From the NCBI RefSeq assembly GCF_000010665.1, contig NC_012796.1, forward strand, positions 4,736,001 to 4,800,000: 64,000 bases of DNA, written 5' to 3'. The notes beneath the pieces are model-generated. The model was not told the DNA's origin and ran no database searches. It worked only from the letters and a program-made list of their open reading frames with translations. This DNA is from Solidesulfovibrio magneticus RS-1 (lineage in GTDB: Bacteria > Desulfobacterota > Desulfovibrionia > Desulfovibrionales > Desulfovibrionaceae). Below are positions 1 to 6,807 of the stretch, one piece after another (the first letter of the stretch is position 1; each line of letters starts with the position of its first letter). Made by a program: the position numbers and the translations under genes.

Positions 1-348
1 GTCGTATATCTTATACTCGCCACCATCCCGACTTTCTTTTACGCGTCCCTCATAATGCCCTTTTGAATCATAGATCTTATCGTCTTTTATGCGTCCCTGG
101 TAGTATCCCTTGCTATCGTAAATCTTGACTGTCTCACCATCTCGACTTTCCTTCAGGCGTCCTTCATACTGACCACGAGAATCATACATCTTCCCGTTAT
201 TTACTCGGCCTTGGTATCGGCCTCTCTCATCATAAATCTTGTAGTTATCTTTGTCGCCATTGCCGCGAGCCCATGCTGCTTCACCATACAGGGCACAAAG
301 CAAGACGACAAAAAACACCACAAATTTCATCAACCATTTGATATGCAT
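1..348 (-). CDS. Exported repeat protein with IYDxxGxYxGR repeats (C-terminus cut by window edge)
   Basis: Translation from the ATG at 348 gives 116 codons to the left edge with no stop, so the C-terminus is missing. Residues 1 to about 26 form a signal peptide with a basic start, a hydrophobic FVVFFVVLLCALYG core and a probable cleavage after AAWA. The rest is a tandem repeat of 38 residues (114 bp), each unit holding two IYDxxGxYxGR motifs and an ESRDG linker. Two complete units are visible and a third begins at the edge. Such short YD...GR repeats form beta-rich surfaces in other secreted proteins, but I do not recognise a named family. It lies downstream of the element's replication operon on the same strand, so it may be element cargo or the flanking chromosome. 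Confidence 0.7.
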   Translation of the reverse strand, partial: MHIKWLMKFVVFFVVLLCALYGEAAWARGNGDKDNYKIYDERGRYQGRVNNGKMYDSRGQYEGRLKESRDGETVKIYDSKGYYQGRIKDDKIYDSKGHYEGRVKESRDGGEYKIYD

Positions 349-570
349 AGAAATCCTAAAAACTTGCGCCCCCCCCACGTTAAGCACTCATCTCGTCACC
401 TTCTGCACAACAAGCTACAAACATCCCGTGGGGTAAAATGCCAAAAAAAACGACCAAAATGCTGTGCAGGGTGGGAAATCCAAAAATCAAACCCCGGGCT
501 TTTTCGCACCCACCCTCAAAAATCAGGCCTCAAGTGGTAAACAAGCCCTTCTCGCCCTGCCCTATCATCA

Positions 571-597
571 AGCCCCACTCCTTTTCAGAATGGGGCT
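571..597 (-). terminator. Possible terminator after the DUF932 gene
   Basis: A 7-bp inverted repeat (AGCCCCA and TGGGGCT) with a 13-nt loop lies just past the stop codon at 606 of the leftward gene. The run of T after it is poor, so it is a weak candidate. The rest of the gap from 349 to 605 shows no gene I can support. Confidence 0.35.
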
Positions 598-605
598 CTT
601 CCAAC

Positions 606-1538
606 TCAGTTGACCATCCCCAGGATCATCCCGCCGACCCGCTGCAGCCGATAGCCACTCTCTGCCGTCAGCCGAGGATACTGGGCCGCCTTGGTGTAGG
701 CGTTAATCACATGAAACATGGTCTCGCCCTGCTCCTGCGGCCATGCCCATTCAACGGCCTCAACTTCGGGCTTTCCCAATTGAAACTGGCGGTTGAATGA
801 CTTCATGGTCGCAATCGGCTCCCGCACTTCCGACTCCAGGGAGAACTGGAGCCTTTGCTTCTCATCCAACAGCTTGGCACCGACATCGCCAATGGCCGTG
901 GGGAACTCATCCAGAATCCGCGTCGAGATGTGGCGATACGAAGCCTCGACCTCTGTCTTCGAAATGAGTCCGTTGGTGCACACCAGCCGCAACAGGAACG
1001 CCGAAATGGATAAAGCCGCCAATCCGATCTCGGAATTGCCAATGGAAATCCCGGGCCTTACGCGATCGTTTCCATTAACAGCAAATTCCTGCCCTTGGTC
1101 AAGGATGGAGAGCGACATGAACTCGTGATCCAGGTGGCATTGCACCTCAAGCTCCTCACCAAAGCCCATCTCGGCGAGTTTGTGCAAAACCGTCATGTTA
1201 TCCACAGGGACGTAGCGAGGGGTGAACACGGCCCGGACATCATCGCCGTCGAACCGAAGGTACAGATCCTCATTGCGTTCCCTAGCCAGCCAATGGTTCA
1301 GGTTCTGCGCTTGCAAATCGGGTGGGCACTTCTTCAGATATTGCAGCGGCACCCCCAACCGATACGACAACGAGCGCTGGGCCATGTGCCGCAACTCATG
1401 CACCTCCGTGCCGATTCGAATCGATTCCAAGTCGTTGAATTCAATATGGCGCACCGGTACAATCTGGTCATGGCAGTTTACGGACATCCGTTCCACCTTC
1501 TCCATCACCTTCCCCAGGGTCGTCAGCTTGCCCTTCAC
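606..1538 (-). CDS. DUF932 family phage/plasmid-like protein
   Basis: This 310-residue protein resembles the DUF932 (phage/plasmid-like TIGR03299) family: a central region with RFDGDDVRAVFTPRYVPVDN, then FMSLSILDQG and a conserved NSEIGLAALSISAFLLRLVCTNG segment. The molecular role of the family is unknown; its members sit almost always on phages, plasmids and integrated elements near recombination genes. The start is a GTG at 1538 that overlaps the stop of the upstream gene by 4 nt (GTGA) and has AGGAGGT upstream, so translation is probably coupled. It is the last gene of the minus-strand ssb operon. Confidence 0.8.
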   Translation of the reverse strand: MKGKLTTLGKVMEKVERMSVNCHDQIVPVRHIEFNDLESIRIGTEVHELRHMAQRSLSYRLGVPLQYLKKCPPDLQAQNLNHWLARERNEDLYLRFDGDDVRAVFTPRYVPVDNMTVLHKLAEMGFGEELEVQCHLDHEFMSLSILDQGQEFAVNGNDRVRPGISIGNSEIGLAALSISAFLLRLVCTNGLISKTEVEASYRHISTRILDEFPTAIGDVGAKLLDEKQRLQFSLESEVREPIATMKSFNRQFQLGKPEVEAVEWAWPQEQGETMFHVINAYTKAAQYPRLTAESGYRLQRVGGMILGMVN

Positions 1539-2086
1539 GACCGCACCTCCTGGCTGCTCGACGGCACGACACCATGCCCATGAACCTCCACCACCGGCTC
1601 GCAGGGGAGCATGGAATTGGCCGCCGACGCTTCGATGTTGAAAATGGCCACGGCCACCGGCATCGAAATGGTCGGGTACAGCGACTCGACTTCCCGGATT
1701 ACCAGTTCCTTTGTCGAACCGAACGGACTCTTGGCGCTTCGTTCACCGGTCAGCAGCAACAAGCCGACATCGATTTTCCCCAGGTCGTACCCGAGCTGCA
1801 GCCGAACGAGCCCTTCAAGGATGTACTCATAGGCGTGGAAGTTGGCCTCGATAGCGATCCGCTGGAGACAGCCCTTGTACTGATATCGGCGGCCTTCGAT
1901 GATGGGCAGGTTCCCGTTGTCACGCCAGCCGCAATCTTCCAGGCTGCTCTTGAGCCGACGCCCTTTGAACGGTGACTCAGGAAGCCAATCATCGACGTAC
2001 CCCAGGGTATCTTTAACGATATTGGTCATCCCCTTTTCCTCGATGACCATCTTGGAATCTCTGAAATGGAGCAATTCATAAGACAT
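1535..2086 (-). CDS. BglII/BstYI-like nuclease-fold protein
   Basis: This 183-residue protein contains AIEANFHAYEYILEGLVRLQ followed by LGKIDVGLLLL and TKELVIREVESLYPTISMPVAV. The pattern resembles the BglII/BstYI restriction endonuclease family, in which a core strand with acidic residues precedes a strand like the one at IDVGLLLL. The match is from memory of the family, so nuclease activity is inference. No methyltransferase lies nearby, which argues against a classical restriction system and for a role in the element's DNA processing. The start at 2086 is chosen because GGAGGTTTCT precedes it; two earlier in-frame ATGs lie inside that ribosome binding site. It begins 12 nt after the helicase gene and overlaps the DUF932 start by 4 nt. 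Confidence 0.5.
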   Translation of the reverse strand: MSYELLHFRDSKMVIEEKGMTNIVKDTLGYVDDWLPESPFKGRRLKSSLEDCGWRDNGNLPIIEGRRYQYKGCLQRIAIEANFHAYEYILEGLVRLQLGYDLGKIDVGLLLLTGERSAKSPFGSTKELVIREVESLYPTISMPVAVAIFNIEASAANSMLPCEPVVEVHGHGVVPSSSQEVRS

Positions 2087-2097
2087 AGAAACCTCCA

Positions 2098-3972
2098 TCA
2101 TGGGCTTGGGATCTGTTTTATGGGATCAAGGCCAGCCAGGTCGCCGGTCATCTCATCGATGAAGATGGACCTCTTGGCGGGCTGCCCCAGGTAGTTGTGC
2201 GAGTAGGTCACGTAGAGCCGATCCATGGCGCGGGATAAGGCGACGAAGCAGATCCTTCTCTCTTCCTCCAAGTCGCCGCGCTTGGTGGGCATGATGCCTT
2301 CGACCAACCCGACCACGAACACCACGGGAAATTCGAGTCCCTTGGCCTTGTGAATGGTCATGAGCTTCACGCCGCTGGGATCACGGCTACAGGTTTCGTC
2401 TTCCACCGTAGCCACATAGGTCAGGAACTCACTGATGGACGCGTACCGGGCCGCCGACTGCAGCAGCTGGTTCAGGTTGAGCACGGCCTGATTGTCAGGA
2501 GAGGGAATATCCTTGTCAGTGACGAACCGGTCGTAATCCAACCGCTGGCGCAGCTTCGCCAACACCTCGGCCGGCCCCATCTCCCCTTCGTTTTGAATGA
2601 ATGATTCCATAAGCCGCACGAACTCATGGACATTCCTCCTGATGTAGGGGCTGTCGAAGTCCATGGTGCGAAGGGCTTGATACAGGCTACAGGCAGATTC
2701 ATTGGCCACCCCAGCCACCTGCTCCAAGAACTTCTTCCCCAGGTATCTGTTGGGAGCGTTGATGATCCGTTGCAAAGCTTCATCTCCGGCCACCGAATCG
2801 GGATCTTCAATAAACCGAAGATATTCGAGCAGAATTCTGACCTCACGGCGCTCGTAGAAGCTCATGCCGTTGTCGATGTAGAAGGGAATGCCAGCTCTCA
2901 CAAAGACATTTTGCAATATCTCCGACTGGAAGTTGGCGCGGTAAAGCACCGCCATATCGCTATACGCCGTCCCATCAGACAGACTCAGGTGCTTGATCTC
3001 ATTGGCGACCAGGCACGCTTCCTCTTCCTCGTTGAAGGTGTCGATGACAAACAGGTCATGGTTGCCGCCTGGCTTGTGTGCGATAAGCTCCTTGGGGATC
3101 TTTCGCTGGTTATGATCGATGAGCTTCTGACACGCGGCCAGGATCGCCGGGGTGGAGCGGTAATTGACGTTGAGCACGATCTCCTGAGCCGAGGGGAATA
3201 TCTGCTTGAACCGGAGAATGTTCCCGATACTGGCTCCGTTGAACGCGTAGATGCTCTGCCAATCGTCGCCGCAAGCCCAAAACGAGCCTCGGCCGGAATC
3301 TTCGATGAGCGCCTGGAGCACGGCCAACTGCGCCGGATTCGTATCCTGGTACTCGTCAACGAGGATGTGGGGGTAGACGTCATGGTATTTTTCAGCGCCG
3401 CCCTCATAGGCCAGAAACCGATACGCCTGAAGGAGCAGGTCATCGAAATCGTAGAGATACCGGATGGCCTTTTGCTCCTCATACTCCTTGAACACCATGG
3501 CCGTCTTCTGCTTCGACTGGTCTTCACCGTAGAGGTCAATGAACTCTTCAGGGCTGATCAGGTTGCTCTTGGCCAAACTGATATCTTGCAACACCCCGCC
3601 AATAGCCAAGTCTTTGACCCCCAGCGAACGCATAATCGTAGCCACCAGGTTCATCTGCTCGGATCCTGAGACGATATTGAAGTATCGGCCTTCGGATTTA
3701 AGCAGCCGCAGACAAAACGAATGGATGGTATACAAGTTGACACGGCTGGCTTCACCATGGAGAACCAACTCCAATCGTTCCCGCATCTGCTCGGCAGCCT
3801 GACGGGTGTAGGTCAGCCCCAGAATGTTCTCCGGGGCGATCCCATGGTCATTGACAAGCCGGCCAATTCGCTCCGTCATCGTCTTGGTCTTTCCGGAACC
3901 AGGGACAGCGACAACCAATGCGATCCCGGTATGAAACTGCGCCGCCTCCAACTGTTTGGCGTTAAGGGACAT
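2098..3972 (-). CDS. UvrD/PcrA-like superfamily 1 DNA helicase
   Basis: The 624-residue product is a 3'-5' SF1A helicase of the UvrD/Rep/PcrA type. Visible motifs are Q-motif LNAKQLEAAQ, Walker A VPGSGKT (residues about 23-29), motif Ia GLTYTRQAAEQM, Walker B VDEYQDTNPAQ, motif III CGDDWQSIYAFNGAS, motif IV LNVNYRSTPAIL, motif V LMTIHKAKGLEFPVVF and motif VI FVALSRAMDRLYV. It is shorter than chromosomal UvrD (about 720 residues). The start at 3972 has AAGGAGGGATC immediately upstream; an upstream in-frame extension to 4053 has no such support. It follows the Cas4-like nuclease gene by 13 nt, so the two probably act together in end resection or element replication, as AddAB-like helicase-nuclease pairs do. 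Confidence 0.92.
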   Translation of the reverse strand: MSLNAKQLEAAQFHTGIALVVAVPGSGKTKTMTERIGRLVNDHGIAPENILGLTYTRQAAEQMRERLELVLHGEASRVNLYTIHSFCLRLLKSEGRYFNIVSGSEQMNLVATIMRSLGVKDLAIGGVLQDISLAKSNLISPEEFIDLYGEDQSKQKTAMVFKEYEEQKAIRYLYDFDDLLLQAYRFLAYEGGAEKYHDVYPHILVDEYQDTNPAQLAVLQALIEDSGRGSFWACGDDWQSIYAFNGASIGNILRFKQIFPSAQEIVLNVNYRSTPAILAACQKLIDHNQRKIPKELIAHKPGGNHDLFVIDTFNEEEEACLVANEIKHLSLSDGTAYSDMAVLYRANFQSEILQNVFVRAGIPFYIDNGMSFYERREVRILLEYLRFIEDPDSVAGDEALQRIINAPNRYLGKKFLEQVAGVANESACSLYQALRTMDFDSPYIRRNVHEFVRLMESFIQNEGEMGPAEVLAKLRQRLDYDRFVTDKDIPSPDNQAVLNLNQLLQSAARYASISEFLTYVATVEDETCSRDPSGVKLMTIHKAKGLEFPVVFVVGLVEGIMPTKRGDLEEERRICFVALSRAMDRLYVTYSHNYLGQPAKRSIFIDEMTGDLAGLDPIKQIPSP

Positions 3973-3985
3973 GATCCCTCCTTGT

Positions 3986-4783
3986 TCAATTTGCGAACCA
4001 ATCCCGACAGCACTGCTGATACGAACAGCCCTTGCACTTCCAGGACGTGTCATTGGGGATGAACACCCCTTGCATGATGCCCCGGTAGACGGCCTGAATC
4101 TTCTTCATGGCTCGAAGCTCATCTTCTTCAGTTCTGACGGTGTAATACTGCTCGAACTTGGGCTTCTTGGTTTTGACGAGACAATCGAATCGCAGCATGA
4201 TCTCCCGGTCACCATACCCATTGGCTTTGGCGGCCATGCCGTAGATGGTCAGCTGCAGGCTCTTGTCGATGTCGTCGGAGGAGTAGGAGCGACTGGAGGT
4301 CTTGTGATCGACGATGACGATATTGCCGCCGGCATCTTCTTCGACCATGTCCATGACGCCGACGATGGGAATCGGCACTCCTTCGATCTGAAACGAAAAG
4401 GCCTTCTCCAAGCCGATGACTTTGAGCCCGGTTTCGGGAAACTGGGTGACATAGGTAGCGAGCAGGGATTTCCCTTCAAGCAGCGTCGAATCGAAATCCT
4501 TGCCCTCCTTGAATTGGATCTTGCCGGCCTGCTGCTCAAAGGCTTCCGTGTAGCATTTCTCGAAAGCAGCGGTCACATCCATGACGGAGAGCCTTGTTCC
4601 AATAGACCGCTCATGGTGGTAGAGCTCGATGATCTTGTGAATGGTTGTGCCGAATATAAGCGCTTCGGCAATAGCCTCAGGTTCGCGCTTGTCGATCTTG
4701 GCGAACTTGAACTGCAAACCGCAGTCGAGGTAGCTGTTGATTGACGATGCTGACAGATGCCCAATTTCAATCGGGTTCTCCAT
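3986..4783 (-). CDS. PD-(D/E)XK nuclease, RecB/Cas4-like with putative Fe-S cluster
   Basis: The 265-residue protein begins with LSASSINSYLDCGLQFKFAK, typical of the PDDEXK_1 RecB-nuclease family, then FGTTIHKIIE (motif with His), GVMDMVEE and VIVDHKTSS carrying the catalytic D and DxK residues, and LQLTIYGMAA (the QxxxY motif). A cysteine near residue 20 and three near the C-terminus (KCKGCSYQQCC) match the four-cysteine iron-sulfur cluster of AddB/Cas4 nucleases. GGAGTATTTCCT precedes the ATG. It lies between the SWIM protein gene (98 nt upstream) and the UvrD-like helicase (13 nt downstream). A Cas4 role in CRISPR is unlikely, since no cas genes or arrays are present. Confidence 0.85.
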   Translation of the reverse strand: MENPIEIGHLSASSINSYLDCGLQFKFAKIDKREPEAIAEALIFGTTIHKIIELYHHERSIGTRLSVMDVTAAFEKCYTEAFEQQAGKIQFKEGKDFDSTLLEGKSLLATYVTQFPETGLKVIGLEKAFSFQIEGVPIPIVGVMDMVEEDAGGNIVIVDHKTSSRSYSSDDIDKSLQLTIYGMAAKANGYGDREIMLRFDCLVKTKKPKFEQYYTVRTEEDELRAMKKIQAVYRGIMQGVFIPNDTSWKCKGCSYQQCCRDWFAN

Positions 4784-4880
4784 AGGAAATACTCCAGACA
4801 GGAACCGCTCAAAGGACGCACCAATCCCTTCAAGCGGTTCCCGCTCACTGAATAATGGACGTTGTGTACGAGGGAGTCGG

Positions 4881-5927
4881 CTAAGCCGATTGCTGCAACT
4901 GGCGGATGAACGCGGCGGCGTCTGAGGGAGTCAGGTAGTCAAGGGCTACGCCAAAGGCTTCGAGCGCCATGCCGTCGAGATCGGCTTCAACGATACCACG
5001 GCGTCTGGACAGGCTGGCAATGGCGCGCTTCTGGGCTTCGCTCATGCGAACAGCGGCATGATTCTCAACCTGGCTCCCGTTACCGGAACGAGGCGCGGAA
5101 CCAACCTGAGGCTTGGCCTTGGCATCTCGTTCGTTGGGTCGCTGGAGAGGAGCCACCGGCTTCGGCTCTTCCTGTGCCGCGATCGGCTGACGATTGGCCG
5201 CTTCATGGACATGCCCACGAGATTGCCCGCCTGACGCGTCGGAGACTTCATCACGGGCTTTGCGCTGCGGCGAAGGCTTGCGGCCAACAGCGGGCCGATT
5301 TGGGGCAGCGCCAATGGCACCTTCCGTGTCGCCCAGTTCCTCAAGCGCCGTCATGCCGATATTGTTCATGTCACGAAGCACTCGGGCCTTGGCGCGGGTA
5401 CTGGCCATGCGGATGATGTGAGCGGCGATGGCGCGGTTGGTGTTCGACGGATTGGCATCACCGACGTCAACGAACACCTCACCGGCCCTGGAAACGGCGA
5501 CAGCCTTGCAAACCGCTTCCATCCCGTTTTCCTTAGTGGGATATTGAACGAGTTCGACTTCCAGTTTGGCGAGCCCACGCTGATGCCCGAGGTCGAGAAG
5601 CCCCGAGTACAGGACGAAGTCTTTGCCATGCAGATTGGCAATGAACCGATCATCAAGCTTGGGCTTTCGCTTTTCCAGGACATCGATGGTCTGCATATCC
5701 TCAGAGTTGGCTCCCAGCACGGCCAGAATGTGCTTGCACTTGAAGTCGGGATTACCTTTGCTGTTCCTGGTGAAATCGGCACAAGGGCAGAAGACTTCCC
5801 CGTTGACATGGACCTTGTAAGCGATCTTGCCTTCTTCACTTTGCACGAAGTAGACGCCGTCACCGACATTGAAAACGGGAAGCTGCTCAGCCTTGACAGC
5901 TCTGCGATGGAGTTCAGGATCGGTCAT
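4881..5927 (-). CDS. SWIM zinc-finger protein with ssDNA-annealing-like core
   Basis: The 348-residue product has a SWIM motif, CPC at residues 47-49 and CKH at 64-66 (CxC...CxH), which chelates zinc and binds DNA or protein. Residues about 85-190 hold KDFVLYSGLLDLGHQRGL, AVCKAVAVS and RAIAAHIIRMASTRAKARVL, a core found in mobile-element proteins near recombination genes and similar to single-strand annealing proteins. Residues about 200-290 are a low-complexity linker rich in P, R and Q. The C-terminal 55 residues (MSEAQKRAIASLSRRRGI...LTPSDAAAFIRQLQ) look like a small helical domain seen at the end of such proteins. The start at 5927 is preceded by GAAGGAGCAACCCC; the longer frame to 5966 lacks this. 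It overlaps the 37-residue upstream gene. Confidence 0.75.
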   Translation of the reverse strand: MTDPELHRRAVKAEQLPVFNVGDGVYFVQSEEGKIAYKVHVNGEVFCPCADFTRNSKGNPDFKCKHILAVLGANSEDMQTIDVLEKRKPKLDDRFIANLHGKDFVLYSGLLDLGHQRGLAKLEVELVQYPTKENGMEAVCKAVAVSRAGEVFVDVGDANPSNTNRAIAAHIIRMASTRAKARVLRDMNNIGMTALEELGDTEGAIGAAPNRPAVGRKPSPQRKARDEVSDASGGQSRGHVHEAANRQPIAAQEEPKPVAPLQRPNERDAKAKPQVGSAPRSGNGSQVENHAAVRMSEAQKRAIASLSRRRGIVEADLDGMALEAFGVALDYLTPSDAAAFIRQLQQSA

Positions 5928-6027
5928 GGGGTTGCTCCTTCTTGTTTTTGGAAGCGACTTTGTCAACGATGACCTTTACAACTTCGACGACAATGGACAG
6001 CAGCATCTGCTTGGTATCCTGAATCAT
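5914..6027 (-). CDS. Small hydrophobic peptide between ssb and the SWIM gene
   Basis: An ATG at 6027 preceded by AAAGGAACAGT opens a 37-residue frame with a hydrophobic middle (MLLSIVVEVVKVIVDKV) and a basic tail. It fills the gap between ssb and the SWIM gene, and its last 14 nt overlap the start of the latter, which suggests translational coupling. I do not recognise a family. It may be a real micro-protein or only a leader frame that feeds ribosomes to the next gene. Confidence 0.45.
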   Translation of the reverse strand: MIQDTKQMLLSIVVEVVKVIVDKVASKNKKEQPHDRS

Positions 6028-6040
6028 ACTGTTCCTTTGG

Positions 6041-6385
6041 CTAGAAGGGGACATCTTCAGGGTTCTGACCATTTTCGAAGCCACGACCATCAGTCTTGAT
6101 GAACTCGATGTTGTTAGCAATGAGCTTGAACGCTGAACGAGTTTCTCCGGACTTGGATTCCCATTTGTCTTGATCAAGGGTTCCGTGAATGGCTATCTTA
6201 GCTCCCTTGTGCAGATAGGCCTGAGCAATCTCGGCCAACTTGTTGAAGCAGGTGACCTTGATCCAAGCCGTTTTCTTCTTGGTCGCTTTGAAAGCGATGT
6301 TGAACGAAGCGATAGGCGTCCCTTCCGACGAGTAGCTTGATTCAGGATCTGCTCCAAGGTTGCCTGTCAGAACACAGACATTCAT
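6041..6385 (-). CDS. ssb: Single-stranded DNA-binding protein
   Basis: The 114-residue protein has the OB fold of SSB: MNVCVLTGNLGADPE at the start, then IASFNIAF, TAWIKVTCFNKLAEIAQAYL and KGAKIAIHGTLDQDKWES. It ends in an acidic EDVPF tip, the form used by SSBs to recruit partner proteins. It is shorter than the host type (about 150-180 residues) because the linker is almost absent, as in many element-borne SSBs. The start at 6385 follows GGGAGGTCAAC; 48 upstream in-frame codons are rejected because they run into the AT-rich repeat region. It is the first gene of the minus-strand operon running to 606. Confidence 0.93.
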   Translation of the reverse strand: MNVCVLTGNLGADPESSYSSEGTPIASFNIAFKATKKKTAWIKVTCFNKLAEIAQAYLHKGAKIAIHGTLDQDKWESKSGETRSAFKLIANNIEFIKTDGRGFENGQNPEDVPF

Positions 6386-6457
6386 GTTGACCTCCCTTTT
6401 TTGGAAAAGTAATATCACAATATTCAATATATATAGTAGTTTACCGAGGCAGCAGTC

Positions 6458-6706
6458 ACAAAATCTTACCCTCTTACGATAAAGTACAATTATTTCAACA
6501 GGGTAAGAAAGTAAGAAAGTAATATCCAAAAAACAACAGTTCCAAATTTAGCAGTTTTTTATAAAAAATAGGCCAGATGTAAAAAAACACAAAAATAAAA
6601 AAACATATGATATAAAATATTACTTTCTTACTTTTGTGATTTTACTATCTATCAACATGATTTTATTGTACTTTCTGGGTAAGATTTTGGGTAAGATCGG
6701 GTAAGA
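6458..6706. repeat. AT-rich nested inverted repeat with GGGTAAGA iterons (candidate origin or control region)
   Basis: The AT-rich gap between the DUF927 gene and ssb holds a nested, imperfect palindrome. The outer arms pair CAAAATCTTACCC (6458-6470) with GGGTAAGATTTTG (6677-6689), and AAAGTACAAT (6481-6490) with ATTGTACTTT (6665-6674). The inner arms are a perfect 18-bp inverted repeat, AAAGTAAGAAAGTAATAT at 6508-6525 and its complement at 6617-6634. GGGTAAGA occurs three times at 6677, 6689 and 6699, and GGGTAAGAAA again at 6501. Such iterons next to ssb and primase genes suggest a replication origin, or an operator for the ssb operon. No experiment supports either role. Confidence 0.6.
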
Positions 6707-6750
6707 AATTTGGCCAAAATATTACTTTTGCCTGGTTATACAAAAAAATA

Positions 6751-6795
6751 GGCTACAGCTTCTCCTGATTGTGATCACTGTGAAAAGCTGTAGCC
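6751..6795 (-). terminator. Terminator of the Prim-Pol/DUF927 gene
   Basis: A perfect 11-bp stem (GGCTACAGCTT at 6751-6761 and its complement at 6785-6795) lies just past the stop at 6808. On the minus strand it is followed by TATTTTTTTG, as in an intrinsic terminator. Confidence 0.8.
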
Positions 6796-6807
6796 AATAG
6801 ACTTGGT

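Noticed and set aside
2626-3669. 347-codon rightward frame antisense to the UvrD-like helicase
   Set aside because: The helicase frame carries every SF1 motif; the opposite frame has none.
3986-4783. Cas4 as part of a CRISPR adaptation set
   Set aside because: No cas1, cas2 or array is present and the gene is in a replication and recombination operon.
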